A DNA stretch of 64,000 bases from Mytilinidion resinicola (lineage: Eukaryota; Ascomycota; Dothideomycetes; Mytilinidiales; Mytilinidiaceae), in the NCBI RefSeq assembly GCF_010093595.1, contig NW_022985442.1, forward strand, positions 536,261 to 600,260. The letters are read 5' to 3'. Position numbers and translations under genes: made by a program. Shown here piece by piece: positions 24,221 through 34,291 of this stretch; position 1 is the stretch's first letter, and each line of letters begins with the position of its first letter. Under the pieces are notes generated by a model that saw only the letters and a program-made list of their open reading frames with translations, was not told where the DNA came from and ran no database searches.

Positions 24221-26668
24221 ATGGAACAACAGACCATAGCCGCACGCCTGCGCAAGCGAAAGGCCCAAGATGATCTGCCGGTCAATCCTCCACAGCGACA
24301 GAACAATGCGACAGCATCGCCGAAGGCGAAAGGCAGCAAGAGGGTTAAAGTTGGCAATGCTGGATCAGTTCAACTCCTGGTACGTATACAATTCCCTTGG
24401 ATTGACAGGAAAGAGAAAGCTAACCACAACGCGCAGAACCCGGCGTGCGCCGCTCAGGGTGCGCGTATCGAAGCGATTAGTCTCGCGATCTCCGACACCC
24501 TCGCGCGAAGCCATAACATCACTAGCAATGGGGGTCAAGATCAGTGCTTAGAGGACGCTGCTGTCGCCCCCACCGACCCTATCACGCTTGATCGAAGGAG
24601 CGTTACTACTATTACCACCAAGCCTCCAAAGGTAGCCGCAAACGCAACCAAAGGAACTGTAGCTGCGCCGAAGAAAGCAGAGCCAGAAGGCTCCAAGGAG
24701 GATCAGAAGGGAGCATCTCCTAATGATAGCGCAAACACCGTTCAAACAAACCGTCGCCCACAACGTCAGCGGAAGCCCACCGTTCAAGCACAACAAAATG
24801 ACCAAATGGAAGACCTCATCACCCCGGAAAGTCGCGACGAGCGGAGATTGGCCCGATGGGCGGCGGAAGCGGCAGGTGTACCGACTGAACTCCCGCAGGA
24901 CATTCAGCATGCTATACAGCAAGAGGCGGCGAGGAATGATCTCGATGCTCAGCGTCCTCAGGATGCTGCGACGACTCGTCTCGCAGTAGCGCATGCGACA
25001 GCTGTAAGTGTCCTTTCTCTACATGGCTCTTCGATACTTTTATCTAACATTCACCAGCTCCAGAGCGTCCGCGCGACAGCAGAAGATGTGGACTTCCTTC
25101 CCCAACCCAATCAGAAATGGCCACAACTGACTATCGCCGCGCCGGATGGGCCACAGCCCATTGTTCTACCAAATCATCCAGACGGTTATTCTGTCGCTCT
25201 GAGATATGCCATGCAGATGGGAAAGGAACTCCAAGAGGCCAACGCGATCGGCAACCATTTCGAGAAGGACTGGACCGTCGGACGCTACCTGGAAAACGTC
25301 ACCTTCATCGAGCATGCGCACATATGGATTCCGGGGTCGGGAGAAGGCCTCACCCGACCGATCGATCTTCTGCTTGGGCTTAGTGACCACAACACCAAGA
25401 TGACCGTCGTCAATGACGGCCGTCTCCAGCGTGGCGGTCTGGGAGACGGCGTCATGGCCGATGCGAACGGCCAACTTGTTGGCACATGGAAGTATCGTCC
25501 TCTGACCACAACGTACAAGCCATGTGAAGCTTGTCAAAACCTGTACAGGAAGAACAAGCAATTTGAGAAGGGCGACCCTCGAATAGTCAAGCGATGCCAC
25601 TTCGCTTGCCAGTATCACGAAAACCCAAGGCAGGACCTGGTCGTACACAGCGGCAGGTATCGTGCCGTGTCTTTTCATGACGTTCTTAAGCTGCCCAAGC
25701 GAATGGTCATATCTCCAGACGACTTGCGCGAGCTTGGGACTAAGTACAATCACACCGAGGCAGTACTGAACGGACGTGCGGCAGAGGACATCAAGAAGAA
25801 TGCGCGTTCGCGAAAGACAGATATTGCGGATCCTGACCCTCGAGTGCTCACAGATGGAGATCCAGTGCAAGACGAGCAGGAATTCATCTGGATCAAGATA
25901 CACTGCTGTGAAAAGATGATCCCACTTCTTCAGCGTGTGAAAAATCAAATTGACCGAACAGCGCCTGAGAAGCGACGTTTCATGGTCATTCCCGCAAATT
26001 TCGCTGGGACTAGCGAGGCTCTGCCTAGGATGGCTATCCGCGACGTGTACGGCAAAGCCTCTGGGGACGAACTGATGATCGAAATCCAACGACAGCCTAT
26101 ATTGATGATACCGATCGTTCTTGAGGGTCTGCACAAAAAGCTAGAGGGTCTTAAAAAGAGGATCCAGGAGCTGCAGCCCGATTGGATCGAGGAGCGTCAG
26201 GATCACCTGGACCGCCTGGAGAGCGAGTTTACCAAGCAACATGAAGAGGCTTTGAAGACGAGGAAACGTGACAATGCAACTATTGCGGGAGAGAGGCGTC
26301 GCTTCACCACTCAACAGGCCGCATATGAAGCCCGCATGCTTGCACAGGTCCGGATCATCGAAGAGAGTGTCAGAGTTCATAAAAAACGCGTAGGGTATGA
26401 TGATCCTCTGCCAATGTCGCTGCCCCCTCAGACCCACAACCAAAGCGGACCTCGATTTGTTGATAAAAAGGTGCCATCATCCTTGGATCAGTTCACGGAG
26501 TCTTACGACCGGCGAACGTCGTTTCCTCAGACACAAAACCAAAGCGATCCTCGCTATGTGGACGACAGGTTGGCCCACGGCTCGAAACACTTCACCGCGT
26601 CCTACAACCGAGCGGTTATGAGTGTCTACGAATGCCGTTTACCCTGTACCATTCCTGGGTGGCTATAA
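24221..26668 (+). CDS. Family protein P4, 5' part (central domain, coiled coil)
   Basis: Start ATG at 24221. Two introns are likely: 24380-24436 (GTACGT donor, GCTAAC branch, GCAG acceptor, 57 nt) and 25004-25057 (GTAAGT, CTAAC, CCAG, 54 nt). Both are multiples of three without an in-frame stop, so the frame stays open whether or not they are removed. Spliced features: basic N-terminus (ARLRKRKAQ); disordered K/P-rich region; central module at about residues 290-385 (YSVALRYAMQMGKELQEAN ... GDGVMADANGQLVGTW); a Cys-rich CEAC ... CHFAC segment not seen in P1; the second block at about 548-600 (RFMVIPANFAGTSEALPRMA ... PIVLEGLHKKLEGLKKR); then a charged coiled coil to about 690. The frame ends at 26668, 47 nt into the next frame, which carries the rest of the protein. 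P1 has equivalent parts in one frame, so this is probably one gene with a frameshift. Confidence 0.75.
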   Translation: MEQQTIAARLRKRKAQDDLPVNPPQRQNNATASPKAKGSKRVKVGNAGSVQLLVRIQFPWIDRKEKANHNAQNPACAAQGARIEAISLAISDTLARSHNITSNGGQDQCLEDAAVAPTDPITLDRRSVTTITTKPPKVAANATKGTVAAPKKAEPEGSKEDQKGASPNDSANTVQTNRRPQRQRKPTVQAQQNDQMEDLITPESRDERRLARWAAEAAGVPTELPQDIQHAIQQEAARNDLDAQRPQDAATTRLAVAHATAVSVLSLHGSSILLSNIHQLQSVRATAEDVDFLPQPNQKWPQLTIAAPDGPQPIVLPNHPDGYSVALRYAMQMGKELQEANAIGNHFEKDWTVGRYLENVTFIEHAHIWIPGSGEGLTRPIDLLLGLSDHNTKMTVVNDGRLQRGGLGDGVMADANGQLVGTWKYRPLTTTYKPCEACQNLYRKNKQFEKGDPRIVKRCHFACQYHENPRQDLVVHSGRYRAVSFHDVLKLPKRMVISPDDLRELGTKYNHTEAVLNGRAAEDIKKNARSRKTDIADPDPRVLTDGDPVQDEQEFIWIKIHCCEKMIPLLQRVKNQIDRTAPEKRRFMVIPANFAGTSEALPRMAIRDVYGKASGDELMIEIQRQPILMIPIVLEGLHKKLEGLKKRIQELQPDWIEERQDHLDRLESEFTKQHEEALKTRKRDNATIAGERRRFTTQQAAYEARMLAQVRIIEESVRVHKKRVGYDDPLPMSLPPQTHNQSGPRFVDKKVPSSLDQFTESYDRRTSFPQTQNQSDPRYVDDRLAHGSKHFTASYNRAVMSVYECRLPCTIPGWL

Positions 26669-28460
26669 TCCTGCCGACCTTCTGAAGAGCGTACACTATC
26701 AGCTATCGGAGGAAGAGGAGCGCATTCAGGAGACACAGGCCACGCTTGCTATTGAAGATGCCAACACTCTGGGTAAAATCGCACTGGGTCATGCCGGTGC
26801 AAGTCAGAAATCCTACGCAGAGCGGTTCTCCGATATGTTCAAACATCTGTACCCATTCGAGGAGCTACCTAATACCTTGCCTACGGGCCCACATAATAAG
26901 AACTTTTGTACCTTGGAAGACAGTTCCTTTTCTACGCGGATCCCTGAAGTCCGAGCGGACAATCCAACCACGCCCGCTGCTGAGACTGTTACCCTGCCAC
27001 CAGCTGGTGGTCCGTTGGCTAGCAACGCTGAAGGGTCTTCTGAAGAGATTGAGGCTGCTGTTGAAGCAGTGGAGTCCACTGACCAGAACGCAGAAACTGG
27101 TGGACCCGACCTCGATATCCAGTACTCTTCGAACGTGCTCACAGAGGGTACAAGCAATGGACTCGGCAGGAACCTTCGCAAGAGGAAGAGGGACTCATTC
27201 CTCGAAGGAGTCGACGAAGAGTCCGATTCACCAAACAACCGAACGAATGACAACGATAGTAGTCATGAATCAAACGTCGGCCAAGATGACACACGAAATG
27301 AAAAAGGCGTTGGAAGGGCACTCAGGCCCCGTGGAGTTAAGATTGCCCAGGCACCAGCCCACAAGAAAGCCCGGATGGACACCTCATCCTTCCAAGCAGG
27401 CCCTGCCGGTGATGCGAAAGACGTCTCCCAAGCACTGGAAGACAACTCGGTCGGCGCAGCAAGCGCCTCAAAACAGGTAATCCCCAAAGTCGAAGGCGAT
27501 GAAGACGAGAAAGTCTCAGATGAGGATAAGAAGAACTGGGAGGTACTAGACGCCGACGATCCCGCCTACGAGCGAGACCAACCAAGGGAGATAGTTGTCC
27601 GCCGGAGGCATAAGATCACCCAGGAAGTGGTGGTATGGCGATACAAGCACGCAGATCAAGTGGATTGGTCCGACCAGAATTGGATCACCTTTATCAACGG
27701 ATGGCGACGCCAATACATCCGTCGTTGTGGTGGCAGCCACATCGTTGGCTATGACCGCCGTCCGTGGACTCAGGAGGAACTGGATTGGATCGAGGCGGAG
27801 ATCCGAAAGGAGGTTCGAAATAGGGCTGGGGGCGAAGAGGCATTCAGGTCTCGTCCTGGCTGGGCAGCAATGTTTAGGCGCTTCCAGGCGAAATTTGGAG
27901 AGAAGACGCGCACGTCAGCGGGGTTCAACACGAAGTGCACCCGCTTCATGAAGGAGTTTAAGAATGATGGCGGCGAGAACGAGCAGGATGCTCAAAGAGA
28001 GACTGACAGCGCTGATCTCAGGGATCCTAACAACAACTCCGAGTCCACGAGTTTCGAGGGCGGCATTAGCACCGAAGATGCCACGAATGACGAGGATACT
28101 ACTGCTCCTACTGAGCATACTATTCTTGTTGGGTCTGGAGCTAACACCGCTCCTACTCCCCCAATAATCACAGCTCGTCGAGATGGAGAGCGCTTTGTCT
28201 TCGTGATTCGGGAGTGGAGCTCTGCCGGTCGTATTGATAGTGAAAACGAGGGACAATCACTAAACAACGCCCACTTGAGAACAAACAACACTACTAGCAG
28301 AAAGCGAAAGCGCGTCGAGGACGCCAACGACAGCTCTGTCGCTCCAGAACATCGTCTTAAGAGATCAAAGACTGAGAACATCTCGGATCGAGACAAGGAG
28401 ATGGAGGATCGGGGTGCTGGGGGTGAAGCGGGTAGAGAAAACATAGAGGAAGAGCCCTAA
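26622..28460 (+). CDS. Family protein P4, 3' part (Myb/SANT-like domain)
   Basis: Open frame continuing P4 in the +1 frame. It has no ATG near its start, so it is not an independent gene; the junction reads ..SYNRAV then STNAVYPVPFLGGYNPADLL. Features (numbered in this frame): acidic, disordered stretch; LRKRKR basic motif near 188; DKKNWEVLDADDP lead-in near 303; Myb/SANT-like domain at about 348-446 (NWITFINGWRRQYIRRCGGS ... RRPWTQEELDWIEAEIRKEV ... AGFNTKCTRFMKEF); C-terminal PIITARRDGERFVFVIREW at about 513-531; a second basic patch (SRKRKRVED). The lead-in, LRKRKR and the ARRxGxR tail are all found in the decayed copy at 32.4-33.4 kb, and the Myb-like part matches P2 and P3. Stop at 28458-28460. 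Confidence 0.75.
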   Translation: MSTNAVYPVPFLGGYNPADLLKSVHYQLSEEEERIQETQATLAIEDANTLGKIALGHAGASQKSYAERFSDMFKHLYPFEELPNTLPTGPHNKNFCTLEDSSFSTRIPEVRADNPTTPAAETVTLPPAGGPLASNAEGSSEEIEAAVEAVESTDQNAETGGPDLDIQYSSNVLTEGTSNGLGRNLRKRKRDSFLEGVDEESDSPNNRTNDNDSSHESNVGQDDTRNEKGVGRALRPRGVKIAQAPAHKKARMDTSSFQAGPAGDAKDVSQALEDNSVGAASASKQVIPKVEGDEDEKVSDEDKKNWEVLDADDPAYERDQPREIVVRRRHKITQEVVVWRYKHADQVDWSDQNWITFINGWRRQYIRRCGGSHIVGYDRRPWTQEELDWIEAEIRKEVRNRAGGEEAFRSRPGWAAMFRRFQAKFGEKTRTSAGFNTKCTRFMKEFKNDGGENEQDAQRETDSADLRDPNNNSESTSFEGGISTEDATNDEDTTAPTEHTILVGSGANTAPTPPIITARRDGERFVFVIREWSSAGRIDSENEGQSLNNAHLRTNNTTSRKRKRVEDANDSSVAPEHRLKRSKTENISDRDKEMEDRGAGGEAGRENIEEEP

Positions 28461-29714
28461 GGAGCGGTGCCGAGGCGGTTGGGGTAATGTATCTTTTCAT
28501 GTCCAATGCTACAGCGGTATTCAACATGTGTATGTGGCATTGAGGAGAAAATTAAAACAGAGCACTAGATGTGCATAAATCATATGGCTGAAAGACGAAT
28601 AGATCTACAGAGTAGAAAGTGATGACACACACGTGCAAGCTTTCGTGAGCTATCTATTTGAGGGCTAATCAATTGCCTCTTGTTCTATTTTATTACGCGA
28701 TCTATGAAGATATTTATAGAAGGAATATCTATGTCTGTTTTCCCTCTTTCCACACCCAAGCTCGCGTTCTACTTGGAGAACCTACCTTTATTTAGGCTGG
28801 GGCCATATGAGTGTACAACGATTTGTTCTCATATTGTTTGAGCCATTAGTGTAGTTTGTAGCAACTTGTATGGGTCATCTTTGTAGAAGGGTATATAGAT
28901 CAAGCATTGCTAAACGTCACAACTAAATCCTGCTGCTGCGATGCATACTCATTGGCCTACTGCTTCTTCGCGCATATGTTCCCTCCCTTAGGAATCTCTC
29001 TTCTTGTGCCCTTTCCTGCAAAGTACCTTCGACCGTGTGTTTCGTGATCACCCATCATTCCGCTAGCCAGGTAGGCTCGTCGGTTGAATCTAAGCTACGA
29101 TCATTTTCCGCTCAAACACGAAGTGCAAATTGCCAAACTGCGAATTGCGTCCTTTTCGATCCCAAATATCGATAGCTGAGTACCAAGGACTTGTGCAAAG
29201 CAATCCAGTAACCTCTCAGTTATTTCTCCTGAACGTGATGCATAAACTAATATATTACACTCCTAGTTGCAAGTACAGCTATATAGAGCGTGGTTTCGCC
29301 ACGTAGATAAGCGCAGTTGACTAGAAACCATAGTGTTTACGAGTCTGACTTGGCCGGTGAATGGGATCTAAACGTTTGTGGGAGAACATTCACCATGAAG
29401 AGGCCACCCGCGCTAGACGGCGTTATCCGTTCCCCGGTCTTCTTCTCGTATTTCTTAAATACCGGCAACACAGTCTCTTTCTCGGTTCTCAACACCTCTC
29501 CAGTGCCAATCCCTCGCACCGCAGCATCACACATTCGATCCGCATTGAAAAGCGCTTTAGTATCAACGTACTCTCCTATTTCTTTGCATCATTAGCTTCA
29601 ATTCCCTTGAATTCTCCTTCGATACATCCCATCCGCCACCCTCCTCCACTTCGACTCTGGTCCACGCATTCCTTCGCGCATCATCTCCTCGACACCCGTT
29701 GCCCTATCTTCACC
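28461..29714. other. P4 to P5 intergenic region
   Basis: AT-richer spacer with the P4 3' end and the former promoter of the decayed copy. ORFs here have no support. Confidence 0.4.
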
Positions 29715-32700
29715 ATGAGGGACGGTCTCCGAGAGAACCCGATGAAGCGCCAGCTCGAAGGGAACCTCCTCGAATTACTCAAGTCGACTGCAGATATTCC
29801 AGCGCCAGCGAATTCTGTTAGCAACATCCCCGCCGCAAAGCACAGGAGGAGTGGGCGCGAAAAGAAAGGACAACGCGCGACTGGAGCCACCAATACCACT
29901 ACTTGACAAAGTTCCACTCAACAACATCCTGGCCAGGCCGGCCGCAGGGGACTCCGACCAGCTCCCTTTGCAAATTGGCGGAGGAGGGTGCTGTGGAGGA
30001 AGCAGTGTGTGTGGTCAGAGCATGACGGCCGATGACATTCGTCAGAGGAAGAATGGTCGTCTTCGAAATCAAAACAATCATGCTGTACTTCCAGCGCTGC
30101 TTAGTCCGGGCGAGCAGGAGGCACTGGCCAGGTACGGTGCAAAAGATGAAGCCGAGGCGGAGGAGAGTGTGGCAACATTGAGGTGCCAGCGAGATGTACG
30201 ACTGGTAAGTAACTTTATGTCGATTGGAAGCTATACTGACTGTACTTAGGCTCTTGACCCGCTCGCCCCCTTTGCGCTTCATGCGCCACCAGCTCGTCAG
30301 GAACAAGACAACACAGCCCGAGACGGTCCAGATTATTCTATTCTTAAACAAAAGCCGGAAACAAGCAATCTTCGTGGTGAGTCCACTCTAACGGAGGGGC
30401 GCGCGCAGGGAAACCAAGTTCCTGCTTTCACGCCATCTCTTCCAGACTCTGATGCATCCCCGTCTAGGACTCCGATTGCGGCCCACATCACCATGCCGAA
30501 CATCAGTCAAGAATCTGAGCTTCGTCGAAGACCAGATGAACTCCTAGATTGCGAGAATGTGGCAGCTGGCGTGGGAAGTTACTATACGTGCCCTCACTTC
30601 AACGAACTCGAGGAAAATCATAAGGAGCGAGAAAATGTTAGGATGGTCTCTCGCCACCACGGCCTCAAGATGCCTTTCGGTTGTCAGATTTCCAAAGATG
30701 CCGTGCGGAGATTTGGCGTGATCATAGATCATGCCAAAGCTATCAAAGCCAGCAAGAAGGGAAAAATGAAAATCACCAAAGTCGATCTTGAGAAAGAAGC
30801 GACAAGCTCGCTCCATAAGTACGACAAGCAACCAGTTCCGAATCAAATTGCCGCGTCCGGTTCCACGTAGGAGCCTCCGACGGAGGATATCTTTGTGGAA
30901 GTACCAAAAGACTCAGGTTGAAATTGATGTGAACTCTGTCTTATTTCGGGGGCCCGAAGGCCAAACTATATACTACGTAGGAAGTGACTGTATGCATAGG
31001 CAGAAGCACTAATTGGAGGCAGCAGTAGGCAGCATTAGGCAGGGTAGGCCACCGTACCCCAACCCCTCTCTGTAGAAGTTGTAACTGGCTAGGCATGTAG
31101 GCAGCTACTATGCCAGCAACTCCAAGTCTGTACGTAGGTGACCGTGAACCGTATGAGTTGTTGATCCTAGGTTGTAGCTGTTACAACCCGAGTAAAAGAC
31201 CTCAGCACCCTCCTCCGACCCGACCCCATTGAGGAGCAAGGCGCCAACTTTGACTACCTCATTGAAAGCGTGAAACACTTGCAGAAGCTCTTGGTGCCTA
31301 TTGATAAGGCGCTGAACGCCATGTCTGTTGAAGAGCGGCCGACTTTCATCATGCCACCACACCTTGGTCATCGCAGCTCAACTGTCCCGATGATGAGACT
31401 CCGCCGCTTGTTCAAGGATGTTAAAAAGGACAGTGTCTGCTCCGAGTTGTATGCTCGCCCGCATGTTGCAGTGCCGACGCTCCTTGAGTTCCTACGGGAA
31501 AAATTATCAAGCTTGCAGCAGAAGAAGGCAGAGCGCAAGGGAGAGTGGCGTACTAGCGAGCGTCAGTTCAGAAAACTTATGCAGAAGTGGATCGAATTCT
31601 ACAACCGCCAGCTTGCAGCGTCGTTGGCCACTATTGGCGAGAGGGATGCATCATCTGACGATGACAACGTGCTCGCTGTCCCGAGCCCTTCTGAGCAGGC
31701 CGAGCAGGGTCAAGCTGCGGCTACTGCCCGCAGCTCCTCGGGAACAAGGCCGTGGCTCTAGACAAGGTGAATCTCAGACCATTCCAGGGGATGCTATGGA
31801 CTTCGATGACATTGCCGACCGCATGGTTGCCCCAATACCAAGCATGATCACGGATGTGAGAGAAGAAGTTGGCTGTGAAACCAACAAAATCCAAACCCAA
31901 GAGGTCACCGGGCCAGCTAACGGATTCATCGATACCGACAGCGCGCCGAAGCCCCATGCCATGGAAGTCGATCCCTTTGACACTAGTTCCACTTCTATCG
32001 AACCTCATGCTGGTCCACGGCCTGCCTCAAGCACAGAAGTGATGAATGGCAAAGAAGCCGCACTTTTCAGCAATCTTGTGGCGACCAAGACGTCTGCTAA
32101 GAAGATGGGCAAAAGCAAGGCTCTAAAGGCTGCGAATAACAAGATCATTGACAATCGTGTCACCAAGCAAAAGCCAACTACTTCCGGAACGAACTTCCAG
32201 AGAGTTACGAGAGCTTCCGCTGCTGCGGGAATCGAGGTCCGTCACGTAGAGGGAATAGGAGTTGGCAACTCTGCCGTTACCAACGAAGAACCCGGCGAGC
32301 CCGTTGGAGATGGAGCAGAGGCTGAAGAGCCATTCGTTACTGAAGCAAATACTGTCGAACCACCGTTGATATCGCAGAGTCCGAGGAGTCTGTTGGCATC
32401 GACGTAGCTTTGAATAGTAGCGCTCTCGACGCTCCGCATCCACCAAATCCGCCAATGGAGGCCGTCGCCACTGAAGACGTGCCTAACCCTAGTGGAAGAG
32501 TCCTCCGGAAGAGGAAGAGGACTATCCTGTCACATGTGGACGGCGAAGGTGGCGAGAATCTCAACAATGATCACAAAGACAACCATTATCAGAACGCTGG
32601 CATCAATCCTTCAGACGATGAAGTCTATAATGAAGATGATGGCCAAGAGCGATCGGGAGTGAAGGTCAAGGCTTCCAGAAAGAAGGTCCAGCCTCGAAAG

Positions 32701-33509
32701 AAGGCAAAGACGAGTGTCCAGGCTATACAGCCAGCTGCGGACTCGACCGAACCTAATAGCTCTTCTGGTGTGAATACCGACCAACAGATCAATCGACACA
32801 GCCATCCAGCACTTGCTCAACCTTCGGCCACAGGAAACGCTCAGGGTACCGCCACGCCAAACGTACAGCAAGATATCAAAGTCGATGATACCGCGGACGA
32901 CGACAAAAAATGGGAGATCATCACACCCGACGAAGGCCGCTATAAGCTCGACCAGGAGCGTTCCATGACGCTCCAGCGGCGCCACAAGATCTCTGGACTC
33001 GTCAAGTCGGCTACCTACGTAGACAGCGCGAGAAGAGGGAGGAGGGCCAGGCAGACAATGCAGAGGGCTGCGCTTATGATGGAGAGGAGAATAACGGCAA
33101 CGCGGGAACCAACTCAGTCAAGGAGGAAATGGGTGACATGGCGCCAGCAAACGATGCGAGGACTGCCCCTTTCATTATCGCACGTCGAGAGGGTGATCGA
33201 GTGAAGCTCCGCATTACGGGCTTGAGGTCGCTCGTAAACTCCAATCAGGTCGAACAAGGAAATGGCGAAGGTTCTTCTGTCAGTCCTCGACCACAGCCCA
33301 CCACTGCGAATTCCAGGGCTGAGCTTGTCGCTGGCAAGAAGCGTAGGAATATTGATCCTGATGACAGTTACGTTTCAGTTGGGCGACGGTCGAAGCGAGC
33401 GAAGACGGGGCCGGTGGAGCAAGATGACGATGAGGTGATGGAGATAGGACAGATGAGGCACATCCAGGTGGTGATGACGAGTACGAGGACGAGCTGTAAG
33501 AAGACGTGA
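29715..33509 (+). pseudogene. Decayed family copy P5
   Basis: Collinear with P4 but broken. The ATG at 29715 (MRDGLRENPMKRQLEGNLLE) changes frame near 29850. An intron equivalent to P4 intron 2 lies at 30205-30249 (GTAAGT, CTGAC, TTAG). A TAG stands at 30868-30870. A MITE interrupts codons at 30910/31194; removing it and one AAAAG restores VEVPKDLSTLL. The second conserved block follows (RPTFIMPPHLGHRSS ... TLLEFLREKLSSLQQKK). Further frame changes occur near 31740 and 32370. The 3' part keeps RVLRKRKRTILSHVDG, DDDKKWEIITPDEGRYKLDQ and the PFIIARREGDRVKLRI tail, but the whole Myb/SANT-like domain is missing between ATYVD (33020) and EKREEGQADN (about 33031). At least three frameshifts, one nonsense, one insertion and one deletion make it a pseudogene. 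Confidence 0.8.
30911..31193 (+). mobile_element. MITE copy 2 inside P5, 5-bp target duplication
   Basis: A 283-bp element starts ACTCAGGTTG and ends CAACCCGAGT, flanked by AAAAG at 30906-30910 and 31194-31198. The first 29 bp match copy 1 (AAATTGATGTGAACTCTG after the terminus), and the last 40 bp match (GAGTTGTTGATCCTAGGTTG). The interiors differ, so the two are diverged or deletion-derived relatives. Insertion split a reading frame that is restored on its removal. Confidence 0.9.
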
Positions 33510-34291
33510 TGAGGGCTTTGGGAATACTGTTGATTTTGATCTTTTTTCATAAAATCTTGAATGTCTTAGGATAGTGTACGTAGAAGGAGTGGTAGTTGTA
33601 CTGTTCACAATTAGCACAAAAAATATTTACAATAACTCCTATTACTTCACTGGCGACTTGTTGTTTGCTGTTACAATTTGAATCGCTTTGCAAAGACACC
33701 AAGTTCGACATCTTACCCCTCTAACCAAAGAACCTCTTCAGAAGGTCTCATAAAATGCCACATGAATTCGACAGATGACTACAATGAAGGGCAGAGAAAC
33801 ATAACACTTATATTGCACGCTTTTCGGGCGCAGAAAAACCTCTAAGACCCCAGAAAAGACAACCTCTTCCTCTCTCCCCAAGAAGTTCCTTTCCAGCAGC
33901 AGAAGCAAGTCTTAGATTCAAGGATGGGTATCAATCATCTCGGAAGACCGATAGAACAACAATTACCATCCCAGAATCCCTTTTTCCATAGGCAAGCAGC
34001 AAAGAAGCTCAGATGGCTCGGTTATCTCTCTCGCACTCTCTGACTCGATCTCGATCTCTCGCCCGCAGCAAGTAAAAACAACATCAACAACAAGAAGCCC
34101 ATGATTACCATCGCGAAAGACCAGAAGATAAAAGGTGTCCGGACGGATTTAGAGACCAGTCACAAAGATGTCAAACCAAGCTCCCGCAGAACTCTTCCAA
34201 GGCCCCAAGCTCCCCGAGAACTTCTCAGATGCCACCAAATGGCCCAGATGGTTCCATTCCGCGTCGTCGCTGCGACAGGTAACTTGACTCC
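33510..34291. other. Intergenic, possible plus-strand exon at 34168
   Basis: Contains ATG at 34168 opening a 37-codon frame (MSNQAPAELFQGPKLPENFS ...) that ends at a GTAACT donor at 34279. A continuation would run against the minus-strand gene. It is plausible but has no second exon I can place. Just upstream, 34101-34124 matches the 35-bp minisatellite at 52.2 kb. Confidence 0.3.

Noticed and set aside
25166..26134. Minus-strand ORF of 322 codons
   Set aside because: Antisense shadow of P4.
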